DNA from: Mucilaginibacter agri
GTDB lineage: Bacteria > Bacteroidota > Bacteroidia > Sphingobacteriales > Sphingobacteriaceae
DNA: 64,000 bases
Direction of reading: 5' to 3'
Assembly (NCBI RefSeq): GCF_009928685.1
Contig: NZ_WWEO01000045.1
Coordinates: forward strand, 496,001-560,000
Part shown: positions 26,335 to 35,575 of the stretch, in pieces
Layout of the letters: every line of letters starts with the position of its first letter
How positions within the stretch are numbered: the first letter of the stretch is position 1
Made by a program: the position numbers and the translations under genes
The notes under the pieces: generated by a model
The model's input: the letters and a program-made list of their open reading frames with translations, nothing else
What the model was told of the DNA's origin: nothing
Database searches by the model: none

Positions 26335-27336
26335 ATGCAGATCACATTTACATCATTGCCCAAACACCAACCTGAGCTTAATCTATCATATCCTCACGAA
26401 TTCATTAGTTCCAGTCATCTTGAACAACGTAGTTCCTCAGCCTCCTCCGACTGGGGAAATTTGAGGATAGAAGAGTTATGGTTTGAAGGTGCGTGTTTGA
26501 TTAATACCGATTTTGAGATTCATAGTCATTGTGGAATGAATGTGCGATGCAACAATTTTTGTTGGATCATGAACTTTGTACTCAACGGCGAGATAAGTAT
26601 CCAGTCAAATGACTCACCAACTCGATTCAACCTCGAAAAAGGAAATTATCATACATTTTACTGTTCAGCAATGGATATTGATATGATGGTTTACGGACCT
26701 ACTAAGGTTTTTACGATCTGCCTCACCCGCAGATTCATTAGTAAACTGGTAGGTACAGATATGCTGCCCGAACACATTGAAGAAAACGAACAAGAGCCAT
26801 TGACATTGGTTACAACAGACGAATATCGCGACAGCCGTTTTAAAGTATTGATCAGGGAAATTTTAGAAGCTAGCCAACCTGACTATATCCGCAGAATATT
26901 TTTAGAGGCCAAAATCCTCGAACTATTATCGTTACAATTAGAAAGACTGGAGAACAAACAATTAACACCTGCGAATTTCAGCAAGGAAGATGTTTCACGT
27001 TTAGAGGAAGCCAAAACCCTAGTTGAACAAAACTTGCAAACACCCTGCTCGCTAATAGAACTAGCCCGCAAAACCGGGCTTAACGATTTTAAACTTAAAA
27101 AAGGCTTTAAAACCCTGTTTGGCCATACCGTGTTTGGTTATTTATTTGAATTGAGAATGGATACTGCCTATCAGCTGCTGAAAGACGGAAAATCAGTTAG
27201 TGAAGTATCTGAAATTGTTGGATATAAGAATCCGCACCACTTTACTTCTGCTTTTAAGAAGAAATATAGCCTTCTACCGAGCCAAATCGGAAAAATATTA
27301 GCGCTTTTGATAAGTGGTTTCGTTCAATTTGCTTAA
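26335..27336 (+). CDS. PchR-like AraC-family regulator of heme uptake
   Basis: The 333-residue protein has an N-terminal sensor part (about 20-210) and a C-terminal AraC double HTH (about 230-325). The HTH is of the PchR/AlcR/YbtA type, with 'LIELARKTGLNDFKLKKGFK' and 'EVSEIVGYKNPHHFTSAFKK'. Proteins of this group typically sense a siderophore or other iron source and activate the neighbouring TonB receptor. It is divergent from hmuR; tandem operators lie in the 292-nt shared region. Because operator B touches its start codon, it probably also controls its own level. The inducer is inferred to be heme or an iron signal and is not shown by the sequence. Confidence 0.85.
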   Translation: MQITFTSLPKHQPELNLSYPHEFISSSHLEQRSSSASSDWGNLRIEELWFEGACLINTDFEIHSHCGMNVRCNNFCWIMNFVLNGEISIQSNDSPTRFNLEKGNYHTFYCSAMDIDMMVYGPTKVFTICLTRRFISKLVGTDMLPEHIEENEQEPLTLVTTDEYRDSRFKVLIREILEASQPDYIRRIFLEAKILELLSLQLERLENKQLTPANFSKEDVSRLEEAKTLVEQNLQTPCSLIELARKTGLNDFKLKKGFKTLFGHTVFGYLFELRMDTAYQLLKDGKSVSEVSEIVGYKNPHHFTSAFKKKYSLLPSQIGKILALLISGFVQFA

Positions 27337-27472
27337 ATAATCAAAAAATACACTTAAATATGTCACAAAATTTAAATTTTACTGCATTTTAACCAGTTAA
27401 TAACGTAAAATTTGAATCTATTTATGAAAAAATAGCTAACATTTGGGATAATAAACACCATTTTATCAACAT

Positions 27473-27505
27473 TTTGTTAAAAAATTAAAGAAAAACTTAT
27501 CTTTA
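27473..27505 (+). promoter_or_regulatory. Possible Bacteroidota-type promoter for the oxidase operon
   Basis: TTTG at 27473-27476 and TATCTTTA at 27498-27505 resemble the -33/-7 elements TTTG and TAnnTTTG, with a 21-nt gap (consensus about 19-20). Its end is 35 nt upstream of the TTG start of the oxidase. Confidence 0.35.
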
Positions 27506-27540
27506 TAGCATCATTTATTAATGATTTATAAAAATCTGTT

Positions 27541-29133
27541 TTGAAAAACATCTCCAGACGCGATTTTTTAGGTAAAGGTGCTATGCTTGCAGGCGCTTCA
27601 TATCCGGCTATGCTTGCACTGGGTATGTTAAAATCGGCTCCGGCACATGCATTTAATCTTGAAGGAAGCGGAAATGGCAAAAAGGTAATCATATTGGGTG
27701 CCGGACTAGCCGGTATGACTTGCGCTTACGAGCTAAACAAGTTAGGTTATCAATGCAAGATACTTGAGGCCAGGCAACGCACTGGGGGCAGGTGCTGGAG
27801 TATTAGAAACGGAAGTACAAATACAGAATTTGACAAAGCTACGGCAACTGCAAATTTCGATGCCGGTCTTTATTTTAACGCAGGTCCATCACGCATCCCA
27901 CATCACCATCAGCTCACGCTACATTATTGTAAGGAGCTAGGTGTACCAATACAGGTGTACAACAACGTTAACGAAAACACCTATTATTTTGCGGAGGGAA
28001 AAGGGTCTCTATCCAATAAAAAAATACGTACCCGCGAAATTCATAACGATGTGCGCGGTTACATGACAGAGATGCTGGCCAAAAGCATCGATCATGGTAA
28101 TTTAGATGCTGCACTTTCTAAGGAAGACGCACAAAAAGTGATTGAGTATCTGATGGCCGAAGGCGGATTAGATGTAGATAAACTATATAAGGCTTCTGCG
28201 CGTCGCGGCTATATCGAATCGCCGGGCGCAGGTAACAAGGTGGGTAAAATAGCCGATCCACATAAGCTGGCAGACATTATTGAATCGGGCTTGATGGACC
28301 CCGATTTTTACAATGTTGCCGAATACACCTACGAATTACAGGGAACTATGTTTCAGGCTGTTGGTGGCATGGATCAGATCGCTAAGGCATTAGAAAAGAA
28401 AGTCGCCCCTATACTAACAATGGGTGCCGAGGTTACCAATATTACTAACATATCCGATGGCGTTAAGATAGTTTATAAAGATGCCCTGGGCGAACACAGT
28501 ATCAACGGAGATATGTGTATTTGCACATTACCCCTGCCTATACTGAGTAATATTAATCATAACTTCTCATCGGATGTGAGCCGTGCAATTGATTTTATCG
28601 GCTATATGAAAACCGGTAAAATCGGCATGCAGTTTAAGCGCCGGTTTTGGGAGGAAGATGAAGCAATTTATGGTGGTATCACGCACACAAATAACGATTT
28701 GACACAGATATTTTATCCATCGTACGATTACCTGGATAAAAAGGGAATCCTTATTGGATACTATAACTTTAACGAGAAGGCAGAGCGTGTTGGCGATTTA
28801 AGTTACACAGATCGTGAAAAACTGGCTTTAGATAAAGGACGATTGATTCATCCACAATATGATAAGGAGTTTGAGCGCTCGTTTTCGGTTAGCTGGCATA
28901 AAACTAAATACAACATGGGTGGCTGGGCAGTTTATACAAACGATACCCGCAGAGACCATTACCCGGCATTATTGAAACCGGATGCCAATGTGTATTTCGC
29001 TGGTGAACACCTTACTTATTTAAACGCCTGGATGGCGGGCGCATTTGAATCTGCGCGTAGTGTGGTGGCATCTTTGCATGGGCGGGTTACCGAAACTAGG
29101 GTTGCATATCCGGAAACGGGTACTAAAGGCTAA
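27541..29133 (+). CDS. Tat-exported flavin amine oxidase (L-amino-acid oxidase-like)
   Basis: The 530-residue protein starts at TTG 27541. There is no in-frame ATG upstream (stop at 27529), and the next internal ATG (27583) would remove the twin-arginine motif, so TTG is preferred. The signal is ISRRDFLGKGAM (Arg6-Arg7) with an AHAF processing site near residue 37. An FAD-binding Rossmann motif GAGLAG (53-58) leads to Glu76 and the second FAD loop GGRCW (82-86). Near the C-terminus 'YFAGEHLTYLNAWMAGAFESA' contacts FAD. This is the flavin monoamine oxidase/LAAO family, making the imino/keto acid, ammonia and hydrogen peroxide in the periplasm. It is followed 25 nt later by the aminotransferase gene with its own Tat signal. 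The substrate amine is unknown. Confidence 0.9.
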   Translation: MKNISRRDFLGKGAMLAGASYPAMLALGMLKSAPAHAFNLEGSGNGKKVIILGAGLAGMTCAYELNKLGYQCKILEARQRTGGRCWSIRNGSTNTEFDKATATANFDAGLYFNAGPSRIPHHHQLTLHYCKELGVPIQVYNNVNENTYYFAEGKGSLSNKKIRTREIHNDVRGYMTEMLAKSIDHGNLDAALSKEDAQKVIEYLMAEGGLDVDKLYKASARRGYIESPGAGNKVGKIADPHKLADIIESGLMDPDFYNVAEYTYELQGTMFQAVGGMDQIAKALEKKVAPILTMGAEVTNITNISDGVKIVYKDALGEHSINGDMCICTLPLPILSNINHNFSSDVSRAIDFIGYMKTGKIGMQFKRRFWEEDEAIYGGITHTNNDLTQIFYPSYDYLDKKGILIGYYNFNEKAERVGDLSYTDREKLALDKGRLIHPQYDKEFERSFSVSWHKTKYNMGGWAVYTNDTRRDHYPALLKPDANVYFAGEHLTYLNAWMAGAFESARSVVASLHGRVTETRVAYPETGTKG

Positions 29134-29158
29134 GAAACTAAACTAAAACATCATAATC

Positions 29159-30331
29159 ATGGCAACAATTAATCGTAGAAACTGGATCAGATCGAGCGCC
29201 TTGATGGCTGCCGGGATAACCGTGTTTTCCGGCAGCGTCAGCAAACTAGTAGCTATGCCAGCGAAACTAATGAGCGGCTCGTTTGATGATATGGCCGTTA
29301 CAGACGAATCAGTTATTACTTCGGCGTCAATGGCTATCAAAGCAAGACTTTCGGCAAATGAAAACCCTTTTGGCCCCTCGCCTGCGGCTAAAAAAGCAAT
29401 ACAAGATGCTTTGGATCTTAGTTACCAATATCCATTTATGCGTTTTAGTGACTTGACTGGTAAAATTGCAGCATATGAAGGTATAGATCAAAAGAACATT
29501 CTGATGGATGCCGGTTCTACCCCATTGTTGCATGCTGCAGCCCAGTACTATGGAAAAAATGGTGCCGAAATTATTTGCGGCGATCCATCTTATGACGACC
29601 TGCCTCGCTCTGCTGCGAAATTGGGTAGCAAGTTAGTAAAGGTTCCGCTTACACCAGATTACAAACTTGATTTGGATGCTATGGAAGCGAAAATCGGTCC
29701 AAATACCGGATTAATATACATCTGTAACCCCAATAACCCGACTGCTACGGTTTTGGATACCGCCAAATTGAAAGCGTTTTGCGAGCGCGTCAGCAAAAAA
29801 GTGACAGTATTTATAGATGAGGCTTATATAGACTACCTCCCCGATCCGCAAGGCACAACTTTGATCAGCGGCGTTAAGGCCGGCCAAAATATTATTGTGG
29901 CACGTACTTTCTCTAAGCTTTACGGCTTTGCTGGTTTGCGTTGTGGCTATGTTGTGGCACAACCCGAAACCGTAAAAACGCTATCTGATTATGCAACAGG
30001 CATCATGAGTCTTTCGGCAACGACAGTTGCTGCTGCAATAGCAGGATATCAGGAAAAAGAGTTTTTGCAGGCGGCTCTTAAAAAAACAATGGAATCTAAA
30101 GAATACCTCTATTCGGTACTGAAGAAAGAGGGTTACAACTACATCCCATCATCAACCAACTTTGTAATGTTTGAAATTAAAATGGATGGAGCTCGTTTTG
30201 CCAACGAAATGGCTAACCGAGGTGTAAGCATCCGGCACTGGGAATTCAACAACAAAAATTGGTGCAGAGTAAGTATAGGCCGCATGGACGAGATGCAGGC
30301 CTTTGCAGATGCCTTTAAACAATTGTCATAA
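29159..30331 (+). CDS. Tat-signal PLP aminotransferase, HisC-like
   Basis: This 390-residue fold-type I aminotransferase has a twin-arginine N-terminus (NRRNWIRSSALMAAG, Arg6-Arg7). PLP residues look intact: Asn190 with PNNPT, Asp220 and Tyr223 in FIDEAYIDYL, Lys253 in TFSKLYG, and Arg261. 'RLSANENPFGPSP' near 63-75 is the histidinol-phosphate aminotransferase-type substrate loop. A cofactor-containing enzyme with a Tat signal suggests folding and PLP loading in the cytoplasm, then export. It sits directly after the Tat-exported amine oxidase, suggesting a joint periplasmic amino acid function (inference). Genuine HisC is cytosolic, so this is a paralogue. The unit ends in the terminator at 30380. 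Confidence 0.88.
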   Translation: MATINRRNWIRSSALMAAGITVFSGSVSKLVAMPAKLMSGSFDDMAVTDESVITSASMAIKARLSANENPFGPSPAAKKAIQDALDLSYQYPFMRFSDLTGKIAAYEGIDQKNILMDAGSTPLLHAAAQYYGKNGAEIICGDPSYDDLPRSAAKLGSKLVKVPLTPDYKLDLDAMEAKIGPNTGLIYICNPNNPTATVLDTAKLKAFCERVSKKVTVFIDEAYIDYLPDPQGTTLISGVKAGQNIIVARTFSKLYGFAGLRCGYVVAQPETVKTLSDYATGIMSLSATTVAAAIAGYQEKEFLQAALKKTMESKEYLYSVLKKEGYNYIPSSTNFVMFEIKMDGARFANEMANRGVSIRHWEFNNKNWCRVSIGRMDEMQAFADAFKQLS

Positions 30332-30379
30332 TTATAAATAAACAAACTACGAAAACTACCGGGACCTAAGCGATCAACG

Positions 30380-30416
30380 ACTACCCCCGACGCCATGCGG
30401 GGGTAGTGATTGCTTT
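30380..30416 (+). terminator. Strong terminator after the aminotransferase gene
   Basis: ACTACCCCCG (30380-30389) pairs perfectly with CGGGGGTAGT (30398-30407), followed by GATTGCTTTTTG. This 10-bp GC-rich stem separates the oxidase/aminotransferase unit from the Hint gene, though read-through could supply the latter. Confidence 0.85.
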
Positions 30417-30442
30417 TTGTCTGTCGATTATTATTATTTTAA

Positions 30443-31438
30443 ATGCGCAACACTACTCTTACATTTCTATTAGCTTCTACTCTCTATATAGCGCAGGCGC
30501 AAACCAAGGTTACCCCTCGCCCGCTAACGCTTGACGAATACGATAAAGCTAAAACCTTTGCCGTTGCCGACCTGGACAAAGACACTTACGTAAAATTTGA
30601 TAACACCTACGTTTTAGACCGTTACGAAAGCCGAAAACCTTATTTTATTACTGGCGACGATGGTTTAAAGAAGCGTATTGATCTATATAAACTTATTGCC
30701 AAAGATGGCATGCAAGAAATCGGGACGATGGTATTTTACACCAATGAAAAAGGTGAGGTGTTTAAGGCTATCGTTCCCGATTTTACTGCAGACGGAAAAG
30801 TGTGGGAGAAATATTTTCAGGATATTGACGATATCAACAAAAAAGAGAAAAACTACATCCTTAAGCTCTCGTACGTACTTTCTAAAGAGCTAAGTTTTCA
30901 ACAATACAAATTACTGAATGGCGGTAAGGATATGAAGGAAGAGGGTGCAACATACGGTAACGATATCTGTTTCCCTGGTGACGAAGTGATTAGCATGGCG
31001 AGTGGTGGCACCAAAATGCTGAAAGACGTAAAAAGCGGCGAAGAGATTATCACCGTTGACCCTGCCACCAATAAATCTGCCGCTGTTAAAGTAAAAGGCT
31101 TAACCGTACACGAAGCTAAAAATTATGCATTAACCCGCTTGGTATTGGTATCTGCCAAAACAAATAACACCAAAAATGGACTAGAAGTATTTTTAACCAA
31201 CAAAATACTACAAGCCACTCCTAACCACCCCATGATGACCAAAGATGGTAACCGCAAAATGGGCGAAGTACTGCAAGGTCAGGAAGTAATATGCCTGAAT
31301 GAGAAAACAGGTAAATATGAGGCGTTCACCGTATTACAAAAAACAGAGCACTCTGAAGGTGTGCAAAAGGTTTATAACATTGTTGCCGATGGCGGCAGCA
31401 CGCTATTGGTTAATGGTGTAATGGTAATGCAAAAATAG
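30443..31438 (+). CDS. Secreted protein with C-terminal Hint (hedgehog/intein) domain
   Basis: The 331-residue protein has a signal peptide (1-20, YIAQAQT) and a novel N-terminal region of about 150 residues (21-172). The C-terminal Hint domain starts at Cys176 in DICFPGDEVISMASG. It keeps the TxxH block (T259-P-N-H262) needed for the N-S acyl shift. It ends 'GGSTLLVNGVMVMQK', where intein/BIL domains would end in a His-Asn pair. The terminal Asn is absent, so protein splicing is unlikely, while hedgehog-like cleavage or ester transfer at Cys176 remains possible. No downstream ligand or exteins exist. No fold or partner is recognised for the N-terminal part. A strong terminator lies upstream and another downstream. 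Confidence 0.8.
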   Translation: MRNTTLTFLLASTLYIAQAQTKVTPRPLTLDEYDKAKTFAVADLDKDTYVKFDNTYVLDRYESRKPYFITGDDGLKKRIDLYKLIAKDGMQEIGTMVFYTNEKGEVFKAIVPDFTADGKVWEKYFQDIDDINKKEKNYILKLSYVLSKELSFQQYKLLNGGKDMKEEGATYGNDICFPGDEVISMASGGTKMLKDVKSGEEIITVDPATNKSAAVKVKGLTVHEAKNYALTRLVLVSAKTNNTKNGLEVFLTNKILQATPNHPMMTKDGNRKMGEVLQGQEVICLNEKTGKYEAFTVLQKTEHSEGVQKVYNIVADGGSTLLVNGVMVMQK

Positions 31439-31463
31439 TTCGATTTTCAATAATTAGTAATGC

Positions 31464-31494
31464 AACAAGGCTGATCTTCAGATCGGCCTTTGTT
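31464..31494. terminator. Bidirectional terminator between Hint and DUF1304 genes
   Basis: The stem (31464-31476 with 31481-31494) has one bulge and one G-U pair, a TTCA loop and a short T-rich end. It sits between converging stops at 31438 and 31497. Confidence 0.65.
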
Positions 31495-31496
31495 AT

Positions 31497-31865
31497 TTAC
31501 AATAAGAGTGATAGTGTAACTGCTAAAGCTATGATAGCCGGTAAGGCCTGTTTAACGAAAATGCCCTTTGACGCGGTAATACTGCCGTATATTCCAGCAA
31601 CAACTACACATGAGAGGAAAAATATTGCCACATAAATGCTCCATAATTGATCACCGATTAATAACGACCATATAAGCCCGGCGGATAGAAATCCATTATA
31701 TAATCCTTGATTGGCGGCCAGCGCTTTGGTTGGTTCAAAAAGTTCTGAAGGGAAGGTTCGAAAAGTTTTTCTTCCGGCTGTGGTCCAGGCAAACATCTCT
31801 ATCCATAAAATATAAAGATGTTCAATGGCAACCAGTCCGATTAATATTTGTGATAACAGTTTCAT
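31497..31865 (-). CDS. DUF1304 small membrane protein
   Basis: The 122-residue protein has four membrane helices and the DUF1304 pattern: 'VAIEHLYILWIEMFAW' in helix 1, then 'NQGLYNGFLSAGLIWSL', and a small-residue helix GIYGSITASK. The family is widespread and of unknown function; a membrane-embedded role is all that can be said. It converges on the Hint gene and diverges from the barrel gene at 32031. The 165-nt upstream region holds no other gene. Confidence 0.85.
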   Translation of the reverse strand: MKLLSQILIGLVAIEHLYILWIEMFAWTTAGRKTFRTFPSELFEPTKALAANQGLYNGFLSAGLIWSLLIGDQLWSIYVAIFFLSCVVVAGIYGSITASKGIFVKQALPAIIALAVTLSLLL

Positions 31866-32030
31866 TATTGCAGTGTTTAAATTGATTTTTAAATATAGTT
31901 AAATAGGCGTTAAGCGCTTCTACTCTATCTGGTTCTAAATAAGCTGCTTGTTATTTTATCTTTTAAACTTTTACTCCCGATAAATTATAGTAAAATTGCG
32001 CTTTAAACTATCTGAATAATTGCCTGTAAT

Positions 32031-33290
32031 TTGAAACATAAGTATTTAAAATGGTTGAGTGGTACGAGCATTGGCTTATTGTGGAGTATCGGTGTACACG
32101 CCCAAACAGATAAAAGCGTTTCATTACCTGAATTAGTCAGAGGAAAGAAGAATCCAGCTGACACTATTAAAGTAGAACCCAAACGGAGTGACCAGAAGGA
32201 TCTTCCCGATGTTATACGTGATCTTTTCCATGTAAAGAGTGCCCCACAGCCAGACTCCGTTACCAGCAAACCCGAAATTTCGGTAGTACCTGCAATTGGT
32301 TATACACTGGTTTCCCGTTTGGCAATTGTACTTTCGGGTAATATGGCATTCCGCACAGGACCTCAGTCGCGAATTTCTACTATAGTAGCTAGCGCATCAT
32401 ATACGCAGAATAAGCAATTTGTAATGCCGGTGTTATCAAGTATCTGGACCAAGAACAACAAGTTTAATTTTGTGGGCGACTACCGTTATTATAAATACCC
32501 ACAGGATACTTATGGCTTAGGATCAAATTCGCCAATAGAGAATAAAGATCCGATGGACTTCTCCTTCGCCCGTTTCTATGAAACGGCACTGCGACACATT
32601 ACCGGTAACTGGTATGCTGGTGCTGGGTATGCCTTAGACGTGTACTGGAATGTTTCTCATACCGGTACAGTTGATGGCGCCCCTTCGGACTATACTCGTT
32701 ATGGTGCATTTAACAGAAGTATCTCTTCGGGTTTCACGCTAAACGTACAACACGACTCGCGCGACAATTCCATTAATCCTTATAAAGGCTGGTTTGGCAG
32801 CATACAATACCGAAGCAGTAATGAGTTTTTGGGAGCCACGCAAGATTGGCAATCACTTATTGTGGACTTGAGAAAATACATTAGGTTTCCTGCAAGCTCT
32901 GATAATGTACTCGCATTCTGGTCATATGATTGGGTGATTTTGCATGGCAGTCCATCCTATCTCAATTTACCAAGCACTTCCTGGGATCCTAACTCCGCTA
33001 CTGGTCGGGGCTATATACAGGGTAGGTTCAGAGGCGCTCAAATGGTATATCTCGAAAGTGAGTACCGTTTTAAAATTACACGCAACGGCTTACTGGGTGG
33101 TGTTATGTTTGTTAACGGACAAAGCTTATCAGCCCAGCAAGGTACTGCTTTGCAGAAAATACAGCCAGCCTTTGGCCCAGGCTTGAGGCTCAAACTTAAC
33201 AAAACATCGCGCACCAATATCGCAGTAGATTATGGCTTCGGCCGCGAAGGTTCGAGAGGCTTATTTATCGACGTTGGCGAAGTATTCTAA
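32031..33290 (+). CDS. BamA/TamA-family outer-membrane beta-barrel protein
   Basis: The 419-residue protein has a signal peptide (1-25) and no POTRA domains. It comprises a linker (about 26-75) and a barrel with the Omp85/bacterial surface antigen features 'NVQHDSRDNSINPYKGWFG' (HDSRDN..P..G) and the C-terminal strand ending in Phe (DVGEVF). The start is TTG 32031: an in-frame TGA is at 32013, no ATG lies between, and the signal peptide begins at the TTG. Short barrel-only members like this are common in Bacteroidota and their substrates are unknown. It converges on the MscS gene with a short tandem repeat between them. Confidence 0.82.
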   Translation: MKHKYLKWLSGTSIGLLWSIGVHAQTDKSVSLPELVRGKKNPADTIKVEPKRSDQKDLPDVIRDLFHVKSAPQPDSVTSKPEISVVPAIGYTLVSRLAIVLSGNMAFRTGPQSRISTIVASASYTQNKQFVMPVLSSIWTKNNKFNFVGDYRYYKYPQDTYGLGSNSPIENKDPMDFSFARFYETALRHITGNWYAGAGYALDVYWNVSHTGTVDGAPSDYTRYGAFNRSISSGFTLNVQHDSRDNSINPYKGWFGSIQYRSSNEFLGATQDWQSLIVDLRKYIRFPASSDNVLAFWSYDWVILHGSPSYLNLPSTSWDPNSATGRGYIQGRFRGAQMVYLESEYRFKITRNGLLGGVMFVNGQSLSAQQGTALQKIQPAFGPGLRLKLNKTSRTNIAVDYGFGREGSRGLFIDVGEVF

Positions 33291-33296
33291 ATCTGG

Positions 33297-33324
33297 AATC
33301 GAGAATCACGAGTCAAGAATCAAG
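33297..33324. repeat. Four tandem 7-bp units AATCnnG
   Basis: The units AATCGAG, AATCACG, AGTCAAG and AATCAAG follow one another in the 47-nt gap between the barrel and MscS genes. Similar AATCAAG strings occur as intergenic simple repeats in related genomes (recollection only). Confidence 0.5.
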
Positions 33325-33337
33325 ATAACTCTTTAGT

Positions 33338-35026
33338 TTACTTTTCGGCTTTTCGTGGTTGAGTCTGGAATGCAGGTGGTACATAGTCCTTTGCCAGATA
33401 ATCGGCCGGAATTGTTGTGGTGTTGCCGTCGCGTAAAGCTTTGTAATGCGGCGACATAATCTCCACCCCTGCCTTATTAAAGTGATCCTGAATATTTTGA
33501 TGCAGGGCCGAGTAAACAGAAGCCTGTTTATTCGCCATTTTGGTATACGCACTTATCCGGTAGCTAACATAATAATCGTCGAGACTGGTTTGATAAACGT
33601 AAGGGATCGGTTCCTTTTCAATCAATTCCGTATCTAGGGCTGCATCAATTAATAGTTGATGTACTTGTCGCCAGGGCGCATCGTACCCAATAGTTACCGT
33701 TGTATGTATGATTAAACCTTTTTCTTGTGATTCGCTGCTGTAGTTTTTAGTATGGCTACTCATTACCGTAGAATTAGGTATGGATACAACCTCGTTAAAA
33801 ATGGTTTGCACCCTGGTAACTAGTATGGTTTTTTCGATGATATCACCGGTAACCTCACCTATCTGCACCCTATCCCCTAGCTTAAAAGCTCGCATGTAGG
33901 TTAGTACCAAACCGGCCACTACGTTACTTAAGGCCCCGGCCGAGCCGAAAGTAAACAACACCCCCATAAATACAGACACCCCTTTGAATATCGGGGAATC
34001 CGAGCCGGGCATGTATGGAAAGATAACAATAAGCATAAACGCAAGCGTAAGCACTCTTACAATCTGGTAGGTTGGGTTCGCCCAGTCCGCATAAAAACCG
34101 GGAATTTTTAATACTCCTTTTTCTATTTCATTTCTTAAATACTGGAAAAAACGCAGTACGTATCTGAAGATAACCACCAATACAATAATGGTGATTAGGT
34201 TGGGTACATAGTCCCAAATACCAATACCGATACGTTTTAAAGGATTAATAAAATAATTGATCAGTTGATTTGAGATGTCCCGCGTAAAAGGAAAAATGGC
34301 GAACATAACGGGCAAGGCCAGGTAAATTACCACAATTACGGTTATCCATTTAATAAGATTGATAACGCCTCCGAGAACGCTGAGCTCTTGCTCGGGATCT
34401 AAAATTTGATAGTTATTGAGCTTTACTCCCTTAATATATTTCTCCTTTTTCGACCTCAGCTTTTTTAATATCCATTTAAAAATGCGGCCTATAATGTAGA
34501 TAAGCAAGATAACCACCACCACTACAAGCAAAGCAAGTAATGTCTCTTTAAGTAAGGTTTTCCACCCATATTCTACCTGGTATCTAACTACTGCATTACC
34601 GATAGCGATATTCAGTTTTGCGGCAAAGCTGTCTCGGGTGCTTTTTTGCCACAAAGCGTCCCGATCAGATACGGTAAGTAATAGCTTATCTTTGTATTGA
34701 ATATCTGTCGTCTCCTCTTCCGAAACTACGTGGAGCGAATCTTTGCTAAACGAGTAATCGTCCGCAAGTTTATTAATGCGCTCGGCAACCGCTGCGGCAC
34801 GACGTTGAGGAGTAAAACTACCCTGACGAACGTAGATATAAAACAAGGTATCGTGAAATGGCACTACCGGCGCGCCCTTAACAGTTTTGCGAAGTGAATC
34901 GATCTGTACCTTTTGGCGGGCAAGTTTGATAGAATCATACTTGCGCATTTGTTTATCAGTTTGCGCAAAGATCAACTGCGTTACAACTACCAGAGTAAAA
35001 ATTAAAAGGAGCTTGATACTTTTCAT
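33338..35026 (-). CDS. MscS-family mechanosensitive channel with N-terminal extension
   Basis: This 562-residue protein starts at ATG 35026; a TTG four codons earlier is rejected. A signal peptide (to about 21) and a periplasmic part (about 22-155) are followed by at least four to five membrane helices, a pore helix 'GSAGALSNVVAGLVLTYMRAFKLGDRV' (shown in part as LSNVVAGLVLTYMRAFKLGD) and the MscS beta domain with GEVTGDIIEK and PNSTVMSS. The C-terminal soluble domain is followed by an extra tail (about 25 residues). Such channels release solutes on osmotic downshock; long N-terminal forms resemble YnaI/MscM types. It converges on the barrel gene. The region upstream is a 549-nt gap. Confidence 0.9.
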   Translation of the reverse strand: MKSIKLLLIFTLVVVTQLIFAQTDKQMRKYDSIKLARQKVQIDSLRKTVKGAPVVPFHDTLFYIYVRQGSFTPQRRAAAVAERINKLADDYSFSKDSLHVVSEEETTDIQYKDKLLLTVSDRDALWQKSTRDSFAAKLNIAIGNAVVRYQVEYGWKTLLKETLLALLVVVVVILLIYIIGRIFKWILKKLRSKKEKYIKGVKLNNYQILDPEQELSVLGGVINLIKWITVIVVIYLALPVMFAIFPFTRDISNQLINYFINPLKRIGIGIWDYVPNLITIIVLVVIFRYVLRFFQYLRNEIEKGVLKIPGFYADWANPTYQIVRVLTLAFMLIVIFPYMPGSDSPIFKGVSVFMGVLFTFGSAGALSNVVAGLVLTYMRAFKLGDRVQIGEVTGDIIEKTILVTRVQTIFNEVVSIPNSTVMSSHTKNYSSESQEKGLIIHTTVTIGYDAPWRQVHQLLIDAALDTELIEKEPIPYVYQTSLDDYYVSYRISAYTKMANKQASVYSALHQNIQDHFNKAGVEIMSPHYKALRDGNTTTIPADYLAKDYVPPAFQTQPRKAEK

Positions 35027-35575
35027 ACCGGGCAACAAATCAGTTTACTAAAGCAATGTATCTAAAAAAATATTTAGATAACTGATAATGAGGTTTCATT
35101 TATCAAAATCGTGTTGCAAATTCCTATCAAATACCGATACAACTATTGGGAGTAAAGTTTTTTGTAACAAAAATGTCATCTCGGGTAAACTATTAGGTAA
35201 ATGAATAATAAGTTAAAACGAAAATGACGCACTGATAGGTAATTTATAAAACTCAATTTTATGTTGAAGAGCGTTACAAAACTGTTGAAATAATCTAAAA
35301 CAAGTAGTGTAGTCATTACACTAAGAATCACCGGAATTTATGTCGATAGAACATTTTTTTTAATGCCAATTCAACAGTATCTCATCATTGCAATAATTTG
35401 AAAATCATTATCAATTAGCTATTAATTTTTTAAAGAAATATTACATCCATTAATTTTCATATTAGTTAATCGAGCTTTAAGAGCGTTTATCTCTAGGCAA
35501 AAAGACCCAAATCCAAGAGAAATATTTTTAACGTAAGTGCTGATATTTAAACTTTTAAACGCCCAAAAACACAAA
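35027..35575. other. AT-rich intergenic region without a gene
   Basis: This 549-nt region between divergent MscS and ankyrin genes has frequent stops in all frames. The only structure I see is a 7-bp inverted repeat TAGTGTA/TACACTA at 35305-35323 with a 5-nt spacer. It presumably holds the promoters of both genes. No RNA gene can be supported. Confidence 0.6.

Noticed and set aside
35027..35038. TTG start for the MscS gene at 35038
   Set aside because: ATG at 35026 gives a normal signal peptide; the extra four residues add nothing.
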